Assembly: GCA_034687125.1 (NCBI GenBank)
Contig: JAQGBZ010000047.1
Coordinates: 186,001 to 250,000 of the forward strand
Source of the DNA: Neelides folsomi
Lineage: Eukaryota; Arthropoda; Collembola; Neelipleona; Neelidae
Direction: 5' to 3'
Length of the DNA: 64,000 nucleotides
Both the position numbers and the translations under genes were made by a program. The notes beneath the pieces were generated by a model. It was not told where the DNA came from and made no database searches. It saw nothing but the letters and a program-made list of their open reading frames with translations. Position 1 is the first letter of the stretch. Each line of letters begins with the position of its first letter. Below, one piece after another: positions 35,985-48,864 of the stretch.

Positions 35985-37742
35985 TTATTGGGCTTTCAGT
36001 TCCTTTCCAATTGAATAGGAAACGATCTTGTTCCAATCAATTTTTGTTCGCGTCAAGGGTAAAAGACGCCGCAAGGCTTTGAAGGTCGTATCTGACATTG
36101 TCTGATAATTTTCACCTTTGAACAAAACAAATTATAAGTCACATTTGATTTAATTTGATTTAATATCATAATTTCACTTATTGTCAATTACAACCAATTT
36201 AAAATTGATGTCCAGTAATCGTGGTCATATAAATTAAATATATTAACTTACTAAGAGCGTTGTGATATTCGCTCTCAGCAGTCTCGACAATCCTTGTGAA
36301 CTCAGAGGCAAATTCTGACTCGTTCTATAAAATATAAGAAAATTATAATTTACTAAATAATATTAATAAATCTAACAATTTAGATAAAATAAAAATATTT
36401 ATTCAATTAAAAATAAATTATTCTATTGCTGGCAAAAAATAAATAAATTATATGAAATTAAAAAGCTAGAAATTATATCAAAGCATTCTAAAATAAAAAT
36501 TCAACAAAAGTGAGATTTACTTAAAAAAATAATTTTAGTAATTTACCGAAATTTGAATGTTGTGCTTCACATCTTTAGAGCTAACGAGTTGGACATTGCC
36601 ATCTTCATAATAATGAACCTGGACCTTGATGACTCCTTTGAGTTCTACATGATCACCCATTGCACTAGGATCAAAACTGAGGGACCATTGAGAGCGCCAA
36701 CGACCATTCCTAAAATAAAATACTTGTCAAATATTTCAATTTGAGGTCGAAGTAATATCCCCGGCAATTTTAATTATTTCCCAAATTGATTATTAATTAT
36801 CTTACCAAAAGTTTTTAGGCTGAAACTGATGATCCTCGATGCATGCAATGAGAATAACTAGGCTCCCGGCAGTACGAGAAAATACTGAATAACTTCCATG
36901 AGGATAATGTTGCGCCACGTAATTCCCAAATTCATTCTCCACTTGAGCACGCCAAGGTTCACTCTTCCGATCAAACTCCCAAGACTAAACAAATATTCAA
37001 AATACTGAGGATTCGGAGAAAATTGAATTTAAATGGGCTGAGAAAATTTGGATTTTACATGGAAGTCCGAGGCCTCCTTTTTTAGATGGTCGTAACGAAA
37101 TGATTGCTTGGTCCTCGGGTCATAAAATCGGCCAGCACCTAAATCATTGTGCTCTGTAATGAGCACTTGTTGATCATTCCCTGGTACCCGACAAGGGGTC
37201 AACTGGTCCTTGTTGTATTGAGCGAAGGCACTAAAAATAAAATAATAAAACAATTCAAATCCTCGCCCAACATCCGAAGGTATTTAAACTAAATAAAGTA
37301 GTTCAGTGGATACCTTGAAGCCCCTTCCTTCAAGAGAGTGTCATTGCTCAGGAGTGTTCGCACATCTAAATCAATTCCAATGAATTATTAACTCATGACT
37401 CATCCAACGCAAGAGACATTTAAATCCAAAGAGTATTCAAAGGAAATAAAATCTAAACGCTCACAAGGGACCAAATAGATTAAGGACGGATGATGAAGCA
37501 TTGGTGGGAAAGGATTGAATTGTCCGAAATGATGACATAAATAAATATTAAAAGTAAACGCCCTGAGTGGCCTCACCATTAAAAACTTCGTTGAACTCTC
37601 CGGGTGGCGAGTGGAGGATGAAATCGGAGACAATGCGGACCTGGAAGAGGAATAATTATGGTCAGGAGGGTGGGCTTGGACATAATTCGGGAATGTTTAC
37701 CTTGTCCTGATCCGAAATGACCTCTTCCGACTCAGACGCCAT
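35985..37742 (-). CDS. CAPZA: F-actin-capping protein subunit alpha
   Basis: Eight coding exons: 37701-37742, 37577-37640, 37314-37365, 37059-37230, 36806-36984, 36547-36709, 36252-36324 and 35985-36115; 291 residues, close to the 286 of vertebrate CAPZA1. Phases agree throughout. Hallmark stretches are [17 protein letters not shown] near the N-terminus, [38 protein letters not shown], and the C-terminal block [20 protein letters not shown] and [10 protein letters not shown], which carries the actin-binding tentacle. The alpha subunit pairs with CapZ beta and caps actin barbed ends in the cytoplasm. The start codon is the ATG of [14 protein letters not shown]. No anomalies. It lies 1.2 kb downstream of CYP307 on the same strand, with no evident functional link. 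Confidence 0.97.
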
Positions 37743-38666
37743 TGTTGGTGTGACTGTTGTTGGGTTGGAGCCTGTGGGGTGAATGAGGGAAGGCCGGTTG
37801 AAAAAACACACAGGAACAAATGGGAAATGAAAACCACTCCTAGCAAAACATCTCATTTAGATAGATGCTAAATATCAAATCTCGCATTTACCCCAGAATG
37901 TCTCTCGTACTTTACCTGTTAGCATTTTTGTATGTATAGTTAATGTAGTATTTATAATAAATAATAATGTAAGTATCCTACACGTTTGTTTATTATTATT
38001 ATTGTTAGTATTATTAGTGATGTGATAATTGATAATGGATGAATGAATGATTTGAATAAACAATGATACAAGAAACACATTTATTGGGTTTAAATCGTAT
38101 ACAAAATTCCCTGTCGTTTTACTTTGTTAGCTCTCATCCATAAAAAGTAGAATTAAAGTTAGCAACCTTTAAGAAAATGAAAACTATTGTGTATAAAAAC
38201 CCAAAGTATTTATAAAATATTTATAAATATTTTTTTATTTGAAAGATCAACCCGTCTTTATTTGGATGGATTGAGACAACATTGTGATGAATACACCCAA
38301 TTTAGATTAATTGAATAAAGATTAATTAAAATTATTTGTATTAAAATAGTATAAAATCGACTACTAACTATTTAATATTAAATTTTAAACAAGTCATTTG
38401 GTATATTGGCATACAACATTACGTATTAACATTGTGAATGTAGTTGGAAATGGACCATTGCCTTTTTTAAGTCTTTATAATTTACATTAGTCATATGAAA
38501 TTATACAATTTTTGAGTCTGTTTTAAGGAAACGTTGTTCATTATAGTCATAATAGTTTCACCACTATAATTACAATTACATTTTCCATCTCGATATAAAC
38601 TTAGCCTGATGATTTTTAAATACTTTTAAAATTATGATCTCGTATTATGAAGACAATACTGGATTA

Positions 38667-38905
38667 CCACTCAAACACACAGGAGTTGGCGCTGTCGATG
38701 GCGCGGCAACTTTTATTGTTTTTCTACTTTAATTTTCTAAAAACTGCATTCTTATTAAATTAATTAACTCTTGTGGTGTTACTTATCCATTCCCCGTTTA
38801 ATATAAAATTTGAAAAGGAAGATTGATGTGAAATAAAATGATGAGGAATAGAATAAGGAAAGATAGTGCCAATCGGACCGCGCCAGTTCCCGTGTGTTTG
38901 AGTAG
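38667..38905. mobile_element. 239-bp MITE with TA duplication, inserted at the CYP307 3' end
   Basis: The left end reads CCACTCAAACACACAGGAG then TTGGCGCTGTC. The right end, reverse-complemented, reads CTACTCAAACACACGGGAA then CTGGCGCGGTC. The inverted repeats are about 31 bp with five mismatches. TA dinucleotides flank both sides (38665-38666 and 38906-38907), indicating a Tc1/mariner-type insertion. It has no coding capacity. It begins 33 bp past the CYP307 stop codon. Confidence 0.75.
38712..38717 (-). promoter_or_regulatory. Candidate CYP307 poly(A) signal (AATAAA) inside the MITE
   Basis: AATAAA on the minus strand, 222 nt past the CYP307 stop. Variant ATTAAA hexamers occur earlier at about 38725-38730 and 38798-38803. 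All three lie within the MITE, and none occurs in the 33 bp between the stop and the MITE. Confidence 0.4.
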
Positions 38906-38938
38906 TAGGTATATGAATAATATATGAGATTCACATGA

Positions 38939-41336
38939 TTAAATAGTTCTAGGTACGAAAGCTATTCTAATTTCCGAGTCCGGATTTAATGCCACACAGG
39001 AAAGAGGCATTTTGGTTGGGTTGTCAAGTGCGGTTAGGTCATATTTGCCAACGATGGCCAGGAGAAGTCCTTCAGTCAATTTTTCAACTAGGCGATATCC
39101 CATGCACCCCCTTTTGCCGGTAGAAAATGGAATAAAGTATGAAGGTTTCCTGAATTCCCCACTTTCAGTGATAAATCTTCCCGGGTTGAATTTCTCCGGT
39201 TCATGCCAAAGCTCCGCATTCATATTCAATTTGTAATTGTTGAACAAAATCATGGTGTCTTTTTCAATCTCGTATTCTGAAATAATAATTCATTTTATCA
39301 TAACTAATTAAATACTTATTATGCTAAAGCTCCTTCCATTCTTAATTTTAATGAAATTTCATTTACCTCCAATTGAAGTTTTCTCTGACGCTACATGAGG
39401 GACAATTGGAGATGAAGATTTCCTCAAAGTTTCATAAAGGATTCCTTTCATGAACGCTGGATCGCTCTTTGTTACACACTAAAAAACCCCCCAAAACAAA
39501 GTTGAGTTGTTTTCCAAAATCCTATATTAATGAAGAGTTTCAAACCTTGTCGTAAATAACTTTTGAAAGTCCATCAACTGAAGCAATTTCAATGAGAGCT
39601 CTTAAGAGAAGATTGGAAACTGCCGAATGTCCACCCAAAAAGTCTTCAAGTTCGTAAAGTACTTGAACCATTGACAATCTTTTTTCTGGTTCTTCTTCTT
39701 CTAAGTTCATTAGGAGCATGTCGACAAAGTCTTCTGGGTTGTCTTTATCCAATTTCTCCCTAATAGACACAGTTGCAATTAAATATTTTCTGCCCTATTA
39801 TTCGACCAAAGTATTCTAATTGTGTTGATAACGGTCACAGTAAACCTTTAATTCCTCTGACACACTATTCTATTTAGTTAATAGGCAGTTGGAATGTATT
39901 TATTTTGAAAGGGCATTAAATGAGGTGAGAGGTTTTTCGTTCAATTCACCTAGTAAAAGTTTTGCTTAATGGATTTAAATGGTTTGACTTGAGTTTCCAA
40001 CTTAAAACTCAATGTTATTATTAAGAGCAACGTCAATGTACAGAATTCCTGGAACAGTTTCAATAATACTTTGCTTTTGGTTCATGTTCTTTATTATAAT
40101 GTAATTATACATAAGAAATCTAAGTAAAGCTTAATTCTATTTCAAAAGGTTAAATTTCTAATTTGTAGACAAAGTCATTAAAGTTAAGTCAAATCGCCAG
40201 AACCAAAGCAGTTCCTGGGATTGCTTCCAGCTTTCAATACAATATCATATCAAGTACTTTTAAGTTAATCTGGTAAATTCGATAAATATTGGGAAATCCG
40301 CTAAGTTTTATCCAGAAATAAAAAAACACTTCTAAAGTTGAAATAAATTGGTTAAAATGTTAATAAAAACGTTTCTTACAAATGAGGGTTAATAATCCTC
40401 TCCACGACGAAGGTTCTTATCGATTTTCCCAAGTTAGCTAAATTGTTGAGATAAGAAGAGAAGAAGATTGAGAGTTTGGGAAAGACGTCAACTGGATGAT
40501 TCTGATTAATTTCCCAGAAAATCTCATCAAACTTTCTCAGCACAAGGTCAAACTGCGGGTCGTCGAGGAAAAGTTGTGAGCAGAAGAAGTTGAAGAAAAT
40601 GATCCCACAAGTTTTATTAATGATGGTTTTAATCTGGCAAGAATTGGTCCGACTGCTGATGTTGCCCAAGAGCCATTCGGCCCCAACTTCAAGGGCTCCC
40701 TCGACTCGATCTGTGAAGACTCCCGAGTGGCAGAATTTCCTAGCCAGGGCCCTCCGGGTCTTCTGAAGACTCGACCAGTTGCAGAAGGCAAGAGCTGGAG
40801 AAAAAGTCCCACGTTCAATGCCCCGCTGACATCATTAAGCTCGGAGTCAATAAAGGATGTTTTCCACCAGAGACCGTTATTATTAGGCCACAAGCTTCAA
40901 GGGCACTTGGCCCTGAAGGTGGCCCATAAAGGGCACTTTGGATTAAAAGGGTCACTCACAGTTCTCCTTGTCGTCCCCAAAAAGAACGTGGTAACGGAGG
41001 AAGTTGGGTCGATCGCCGAAGGAGCTCCCTTTCTCCACCAGCGTCTCCTTCATGGTCGAGAGCGAGCTGAGAACAACTGTCCTGATGGTTCCCAACTGCA
41101 GAGCGTAGATCTCCCCGTACGTCTCTGACAACTTGGTCATCTCCACGAACGCGTCCCTGTCATGGATTTGTGATTCCTACCCTTCTGCCTCGCCCTTACC
41201 CTTGGAGCAGATGAAGATGGCCGATGATGGGCAGCGACGGCGGCGACGGCATTCCCCCCTTCCTCTTCTTCTTCAGGGCGAGGGCGAGGAGGATGAGACA
41301 GCAAAGGACCGTCCAGCTCCACATCAAACCATCCAT
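38939..41336 (-). CDS. CYP307: Cytochrome P450 CYP307 (Spook/Spookier type), ecdysteroid synthesis
   Basis: Six coding exons: 41200-41336, 40960-41156, 40380-40794, 39546-39759, 39367-39478 and 38939-39276; 470 residues, phases consistent. An N-terminal anchor (LMWSWTVLCCLILLALAL) is followed by the proline hinge PSPPSLPIIGHLHLL. Next come FGDRPNFLRYHVLFG and LAFCNWSSLQKTRR (helix C), the I-helix ELEDFLGGHSAVSNLLLRAL, ExxR as ETLR followed by SSSPIVPHVAS, and the haem loop PFSTGKRGCMG with Cys about 416. The combinations NSLAFC(N/D)WS, LEDF(I/L)GGHSA and SSSPIVPHVA are what I know from CYP307 proteins. These act in the 'black box' between 7-dehydrocholesterol and ketodiol, in the endoplasmic reticulum of moulting-hormone glands. 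Intron 1 is only 43 nt and the N-terminal linker is slightly short. An acceptor just before the ATG implies an untranslated first exon. Confidence 0.92.
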
Positions 41337-42726
41337 TCCTACAAGGGGAGAAGGTGAGCAATAAACACGCAATGACCCTCACACACCAACCTTATTCCAA
41401 GAGGCCCAAATAAAAGAGAAAGACACATGGGGAATTATGACACACATGGAGGTTCCCCCCAATAAAATATCCACAATTCCTTTCGGACCTCGAAGGATTA
41501 ATTTTTCGAGGAGCCCTCGAGATGCTAAATTTATAAAAGTTTCGGGATTTACATTTCCAACCCATTTTTACCAACATTCTTTTTGCCATATACAGAACAT
41601 GCAACAGCAGAACGAAGAAACCTCACCTTCGTCGTAGGAGACAAAATATCTCATGTGCAATCCTCAGACTCAATAAAATCCCAGCGCTTGTGATCTGATC
41701 TACTTTTAAGTATGTAGGTATATGATATAAATACATACAATACATTATATTAATATGATATAACTAACTACATACTTGTGAATGTACAAATAGTTATTTG
41801 TGAAATAAAATTATGTATAGATTTGCTTATCCAATGAATAATCTTGAATACATCAATAGGTATACAAATCATTTTATATGTAAATATTTTAAAATCATTT
41901 ATACTTTGAAGTTATGCAGAGAAATATGTATTGTAGTAACTAGCAAGTATATTTATTTTGAAAATATGCCTTAATAATATTTAATGAATGACAAGACTCA
42001 TTCGAGATTTCTATTAATGATAGATGGGAATTTACGAATTTTCAACAATGTTAATTGTTAATACTTGTACAAATTTATAATCTAATTTCGTATATTTCAC
42101 TATATAATATATAGTAGTTTAGTAATGGCAGTAAATATATTCCATGTTCTTGTGGTGTTACAAATTGTCTGTAGAGTAATTCCTCCTAATGTAATTAACG
42201 GAGTTTATAAGTATTTAACCTCTAGTGATGCTATTGACTATGAATAAAAACCATTAGAAATAAAAAGAAATGTTTGTAAAATGATATAACCATCGGATTT
42301 CTTTTATAAACTAATGAGTTGGGTTCTGAAAAATGGTAATTCCATGTGCAATCAAATGGGGAATTCCTTGGCCACCTGTGTCTATTTGTATCCTCTTGTG
42401 TAGTACATGGACTATAGCAATGAATGGCTAATAACGGGTGTCGACCTCGCCGAGTGTCGGCACTTGTTCTTGTAATGTCCTTGTGTGAAGTGTGTGAAAG
42501 TGTTAAGAATTACCGTGGGTGAAAGGAGAGTTTTCGGTCGGTGAGTCGAGGACGAGGGTCGGCCGAGGAGTGAGCCTGATCTATCCCAATGCGGTGTTTG
42601 GGTGAGGGAGGCCCTGGATGAAAAGATAATGATTGGATAGAGAAAGTGGTTATCTGGATGATCTGGATGCAGGTGGAGGACCCGGGGCCTTGATATCAAA
42701 ATCATCGCCCAAGGCCTTCAACTCAC

Positions 42727-42769
42727 CTTGAGAGGAGGCGATTGTCACGGACAGGGCAGCCGACCAACT
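42727..42769 (-). other. CYP307: Candidate CYP307 untranslated first exon
   Basis: The minus strand shows a consensus donor CTCTCAAG|gtgagttg at 42727, and CYP307 coding exon 1 is preceded by an acceptor (ccccttgtag) at about 41339-41348. Together with the core promoter below, this gives a short 5' UTR exon of about 43 nt and a first intron of about 1.4 kb. Inferred from signals only. Confidence 0.35.
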
Positions 42770-42802
42770 AAATTGGATCGCCGAGGAGGGCGAGCATTTA
42801 AA
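42764..42802 (-). promoter_or_regulatory. CYP307: Candidate CYP307 core promoter (TATA plus initiator)
   Basis: On the minus strand TTTAAA (42797-42802) sits about 30 nt upstream of an initiator-like TTTAGTTGG, with the presumed +1 A at 42769. The spacing matches arthropod TATA/Inr promoters. The downstream donor at 42727 supports transcription in this direction. Confidence 0.35.
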
Positions 42803-44341
42803 GGGTGGATGGGGGAAGCCCGGGTGCCGGACTCACCTGCTGTCCACCCACATAAATATCCCCTGTCGGCAAATAAATTCCTCATTTCCTCAAGTCCGAC
42901 CTCTGATTTACGGCTCGTCGGGCCCAGTGAAGGTAGTTCTGACATTGACCCTGCCCTCCTACACTTTCGATTTCTTTTCACTGCCAATGCCGTCCTGGAA
43001 GGCCCAGACTTTATGGCCGACCCTCCCAGCGAGCCGCCGTGGTGGAGAAAAATAATATGGTAATCTCTATGCCCCTGTTTGTCACTTTATTACCCTGAAA
43101 ACAATGTTGGGAGGAAAGGCGGTCCACGAAAATAGACTTCCACACTCATCCCTTTTGTCCTCCCACTTTACGACCCCAACACCGGCTGTAAAAAAGTAAC
43201 GTCATCCACAAATGAGGAGCCAACACCCAACCTGCATGAGACCTCTTCAAAATACGACATTTAGCCTCTAAATCTATTAATACAAAACTTTACTGTTAAA
43301 TCCGAGATGGAGGAACCTCAAATTCCCGAACCTCACTTTTTTGCCCTCCCCATTACACGCCTCCAATTAACCCTCACTCGCCTAGTATGGTAATTATCAG
43401 ACTGTCCCCTCCACGGAATCTGAATAAACCCCCCAGGACCCTCTGCCTTATAATCACCAAGTCAATATCTCGTCTCCGATCGGAACCGAGGGATAAAATA
43501 TGATCACTCCAGGGACCTCGTTCCAAGGTGAGGAAAAACATGATCTCCAGCACCACCCACGGCTTGCGCATTTCAAGGACATCCAACATCGTGTCACTGG
43601 GTCAAAGGATGAACCACGAATGCAAAACCCAAACCCCAATTATTACTCCACAAAGAAAATAAGGCCCATTGATTATTAAAAACCACCCAATAAAGTAAAT
43701 CCATTTGGTAAGTATGATACTTTATTCAACAACCAGGAATCACTTTAATGTTGGAAGCAACAACAATCACCATTTAAACCAATTGACCGATTAACCTCAA
43801 CTCGTGCACAAGAATTTCAATCATTAATTGTTTGAGGTATTAGTTTAGATAGGTACTTAAAAGACACACCTTAATAAGGTTAGTATTATAAATATTTTTA
43901 CAGATTTCCAATGATGCTGGATAGATATTTTAAAAAGTGAATGTTTAATAATTATATTTTACGATATAGTACATATATTGTATATATATATAACAAGTAC
44001 CTACATACGTATTCTATACTTTAATATTTTTAAAATACTTAATTAAGAATATATGCGAAACTACGCAATCTTAAATCTCGTTAAACTCAATGTCAGGCAG
44101 GAAAAAGTGAACTAATTAACTTTCATAGTTGAAGTTTAATAAATATTTCCGATTTCATATCAGTGCACAAATTAGCACATGTACATGTACTTTTGTTTTT
44201 AAGGTTACTTAGATACAATCTATCAGAAGAGTATTATAGTAATACATACTAAAAGGACGTGATTATATCAATCACTCCCCGTTACTTAAAAACTATAAAA
44301 TAAATGCCTATATTAATTAGATATATTACTTATATATGCAT

Positions 44342-44364
44342 CTATATATATATATATTATATAA
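44342..44364. repeat. AT-dinucleotide tract
   Basis: Interrupted (TA)n run in AT-rich intergenic sequence. Confidence 0.6.
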
Positions 44365-46019
44365 TTAACTTTCACTGATGATTAATCCAAGCATTATCAT
44401 CAATGCTTTGTTTAGATGAATCATTGCTTTATTACACGTTCCTTAAAAGTAATCTATTAATCGTAAGAATAGATTAGCTTTGATTTGTATACATTGAAAG
44501 ATTAATATCCACCATACATACATATAAGTACATATTTATATACCTAAGGAAATATGTACCTTATACCATAGTGTACCATATAACATCTCATATTACTATA
44601 TGTATAGGTATGCATATTCTATCATATCTAAAGGTGTGCTTATAAAGTTTATATTAACGAATTAATGATATTATATAGTATACTTTTAAGCTATATGAAT
44701 ATAATATTACTAGCTTATCATGAATTTCTCAATAAAATAATAAAAAATTTGTAAATTCAATGAACTATTGGAGAATTTAGATTTCAATAAAAAAACCTTT
44801 TCACAATAAATTTAATAAGTAATTGTAATATTCAAGAATGTATTATTTATATAAAAATCATCCAAATTAAAATATACGGGACCAGATAATACTTGGTTTG
44901 TCATGAGTAAACATCGCTTAATGCACTAATTGTAATTATATTTATGATACAAGTAAATCCAGTTTAATATTAAATGCGATCAATACAAAATGCATTGTCA
45001 ATAACATTGATAATTTTATAAGGTAAAATGTATAGTAAATGGGGGTCAATTTTAAAAAAACCTACGCTTAATAGGTCGAACAATTCTTTGACACAAGTAC
45101 AATTTGTCGTTAGTGATTTGACTAGAAATGGAGAATGAAAATAATTTTAAGGGTAACAATTTAAATAAGTCAAGGATTTCCATTTAAACACTAATGGTAT
45201 GTATCTGTGGATTTCTTAGAATATATTATACATTAGATATAAGTACTTATATAATTATAAACATTAGCATAATTATATTCATTATGGATCACATTGTAAA
45301 ATATATAGACAATGGTTAGTTCGCGGAAAAGTAACATAATCCCATTAAAATATCGATAGTTTGGAAACTTAAACATAATCCATTCTCGCACATAAATTAA
45401 CCCCAACGAGCACCATCATTAAGAAAGATTATAAAATAGCATAAGTTTATAAAGAACTGGAAAGATTGACATTAAGAGATATCATAAAGAGAAATATAAG
45501 TAAGTAAATTTTATTAAGAACGGAATGCCAATTGAATGTTTAAATTTTGGTTAGATAAAGCAGATAGTAATTGATTGTAAATTTCCTCAATGATTTAATC
45601 AAACCGACAGGTTCTAAATTCAATATTAAAATCCTTAATTAACTTTAAGTAAATAAATGCTTTATAAATTTGACACAATTTGGGCCTTTTTGACAGACAG
45701 CCGTTTTTGTTTTAGAGTAAGCATAAGGTTCACAAAAAAGTTAATACTGGAGATTGTAAAATCAATTCACCGCACCAGAGATCAAGAATAAAAAATAATG
45801 AATGTGAATATAAATAATATTTAAGCTTAAAAGATTTACCCTGAGGATTAAACGACCCGGAAAAAATTATACGAAACATTCAAATCAAGAATGTATAAAA
45901 TTATTAAAATGATCAATCATTAAAAGTTAAATGTGTTACTGCCAAACACAAAAGATTGATTGTAATAAGTTTGTAATTAAAAGGTGAAGTCCTATGGATG
46001 ATGATGTATTTATATAGGA

Positions 46020-47129
46020 TTACTTGAGGTGAGCTTGACGCTCCGAGACATCGATGGCTGCAAGGTTTTTAGCAGCTGTGATGCCTTGCAATATTGCCAT
46101 AAGCCATTTAGCCACAGCAATCGGAAAGAGAACCACGACGAGAATACTCCAAATGTCTAAAATATATAAAACATTAAAATCACCATTCTATGTAAGAGGA
46201 TTAAAAATGTATTTCACATAGGTAGTTATGTGGGAGGGAAAACTTACAAGAATCGTAGAAATTGGCCAAATACAAAGCCATGTAAAAGAATTCATTTCCA
46301 GCACACATTGTGAAGAGAAGAGGTTTTGACGTGTAATAAAGTCGAAGAAAGTATGGCTCATCCGTCGACATGCTCTTGTGGCTTGATTTCCCTTGCAACA
46401 GCGAACTAAATTAATTAATTTTAACAACCTTTTAACATTTAAGTTTAATTTCATTTAATTAAATCTTTGATTGAGTGAATTACGTATGGAGGTGAAGCCA
46501 ATGCATGGAAATATCAACTACCATACTGATCTGGAAGAAGAATGCATAAGTTGGGTAGAAGATCGAGAGCATCATCATCAAACAAGCAGTTGTGCATCTG
46601 TCCGTGAGCTGATCCAACATTGCACCGAATTTCGTACCTAAACACATCACCCATTATATTAGCTAAATTATTAACATTAGCCAAGTAAAATTAAAAATAC
46701 ATTCATTTTGATATTTACTCATGATAAATAAATTTTAGAATTTACAGTGAGATAAACAAGATTTATGAAAGTAGAGAAATAAATTGGGCTAACTACAAAG
46801 TAAAATAAATGTATTACTTTGGTTGAGAAATCTAGCAGCGTGTCCATCAACGGCATCAAGTCCGGCGCTGATAAGATAGCAAATAACTGCTGATCCAGGG
46901 CTATTAGGCATGAAAATACAGGAAAGAAGCGCAAGAAAAATTCTTCCATAACCTGTTTAAAAAATGTAAAAATTAATTAAGCTAATAAATATTTTATGTA
47001 AAAGTCATAACTAAATTGTTGAAATTTCTTTAATTGCTTTCATATAGTATGGATATTTTAATTGACGATCATACCGATGAGGTTTGGAACAAAGAGGAAA
47101 ACATTTTCAGACATCATCCTTCTCTCCAT
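46020..47129 (-). CDS. CDIPT: CDP-diacylglycerol-inositol 3-phosphatidyltransferase (PI synthase)
   Basis: Five coding exons: 47075-47129, 46818-46952, 46484-46637, 46248-46405 and 46020-46156; 212 residues against 213 in vertebrate CDIPT, with all phases consistent. It joins CDP-diacylglycerol and myo-inositol to make phosphatidylinositol in the endoplasmic reticulum. The CDP-alcohol phosphotransferase motif is complete: DG-HA-AR, eight residues, G-AML-D-QLT-D, read as DAVDGHAARFLN followed by FGAMLDQLTD. Family stretches VPNLIGYGRI and ALYLANFYDS, and several hydrophobic helices, are present. The start is ATG of MERRMMSENVF; a second ATG pair lies four codons on. Exon 1 has an acceptor at 47157, so there is an upstream untranslated exon, possibly ending at 47434 with a gttcgt donor. 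The frame upstream of the ATG stays open to the acceptor. Confidence 0.95.
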
Positions 47130-48864
47130 CCACTCCCCTTCTCCTTCAATTTGACTCTGTAAAATCAATGAAATTAACTTAAAATCCCAATGTATTTAAA
47201 TAGATTAGTGAATAGTAAAAGAATTATTTATAAGCCTATAGAATTTATCATTAAATTAAATTTGTTACAAATATTGTGAATTAAAAAAGGAAAAATATTT
47301 GAAAAAACGAAAATTTTAAATTGGTTAAATGTGCACTTTGATAAATATTAATTCTAGACTAAACGTGGTTAAATGAAACTTATTCGGCTTATAATAAGTA
47401 GGACGTTAGTGTAATTGTAATTAACTGACGAACCTGCCCAAGAGGAGACGAGGCGAAGACGAGAGAAGAAATCCTCACTGCGACGCAAAATTGGAGCGAA
47501 GATGTTCACGCAAGTCGAGTGGGTGAAGGAAGTGGGAGAATTCGGAATATGTACCACAGCAATGTATTTAATATATATCTCAAAGATACGGAAAATATCA
47601 AAGATAGAATAGAGACTGTATGATACGATATGCCTCATATAATCCATCCATACAGTTATCTGTAATATAATAGCTATGCTCTATGTATCATACATCTGCT
47701 CATTAATGCACATAATCGTAAGCTCAGGAACTCGGGATTTATTACTCTACAATACTTTATAATTCGTGTTAGACTAGGGTTCTAAAATCCGGTGGTAAAT
47801 TAAATGGTAAATGCATTTTTGATGAAGTTAACTCTGGAAATGATTTAGTGGAACATGACACAGAGAATTTAATTCATTTATATAAGGTTATATCATTAGA
47901 TTTTCACATCAATTCATATTTATTGATATTCATGCTTACATAATCAAATAATCATAGTTTTATTAAAATATATGTAGTTTTATAATTACATATTAAGAAA
48001 AAAATAAATATCCTTATGATTTCCCTTTAACACATACCAATTGTGCTAAATGGAAATAAAGACTATTGAAAGTGAGAGTTGCAAATCAGCAACTATCAGA
48101 ATCCCATTTAAAATCAAACTTCCTTGGCCTCTTTCACATAAAATAAACAGTTGTTTGTTTATTTAAAAGATTTAAGCCACATGAAGTTAAATTTAAACTC
48201 ATTCCAGTAATAATCTAAACTTAACTAGATTAACAGACGTAAGAAGTAATAAATAATATTTGATAACGTATGTACACATGTATTTTAAAATAATAATGCA
48301 AGTTCTTATAATATAAAAGGAATGCTTTATTCTTAATTATATTTGATATTCTTTGAATTTGCAAATATTTGACTATTTTGTAATTATCGGAACTTAAGCA
48401 GAATGAGAAGTTAATTAACCATTATTCTTATTTAATTATCTTATGAATGAACATAAAAATATAATAATTAAACATAAAATAAGCTCGTCCGACTGACCAC
48501 ATATATGTACCATGAACATATGTAGTATGCTTAAAATAAGGGTTCAATAATCCGATTTAATACATACATCATTTAATAAGTTAAGTATATATCAATTACA
48601 AACACTTACAATTTTGCTAGTATAATCCTAAGTATACTTATACTGGATTACCTCTGATGGTAGTTACAATCCTTTCCTATCATTTCTGCATGATTCATAA
48701 TTGGACATAAAAAGTCTTATAAAATAATTGGAATTTGGTCACTTGTCGTTTGTATTGTATCTTTTTTTACCGTTGAAGGGTTGCAGTTTTACTACAAATA
48801 TATCGGAATTTTTTTAATAAAATAAAGGGTGACAAATTTTGAGAATGATTTTTAAATTAGCGAA
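47130..48864. other. Spacer between VMP1 and CDIPT
   Basis: 1.7 kb. The part from 47436 to about 47540 is less AT-rich and probably contains the CDIPT untranslated first exon, ending in GGGCAG|gttcgt. The rest is AT-rich 3' flank of VMP1. No gene is seen. Confidence 0.45.

Larger units (their letters stand above)
37743..38938. other. Spacer between CYP307 and CAPZA
   Basis: 1.2 kb holding the CYP307 3' UTR and the CAPZA promoter and 5' UTR. It contains a 239-bp MITE (38667-38905). The rest is AT-rich and shows no gene. Confidence 0.6.
41337..46019. other. Region upstream of CYP307
   Basis: 4.7 kb. The stretch 42.4-43.6 kb is GC-richer and probably holds the CYP307 promoter and untranslated first exon. 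The remainder, about 43.7-46.0 kb, is AT-rich with AT tracts (for example 44342-44364) and shows no coding signal. No other gene is called. Confidence 0.5.

Noticed and set aside
40537..40893. Minus-strand open frame with NNGLWWKTS in the CYP307 region
   Set aside because: It is out of frame with the P450. The correct exon begins at 40794 and gives the conserved LAFCNWSSLQKTRR.
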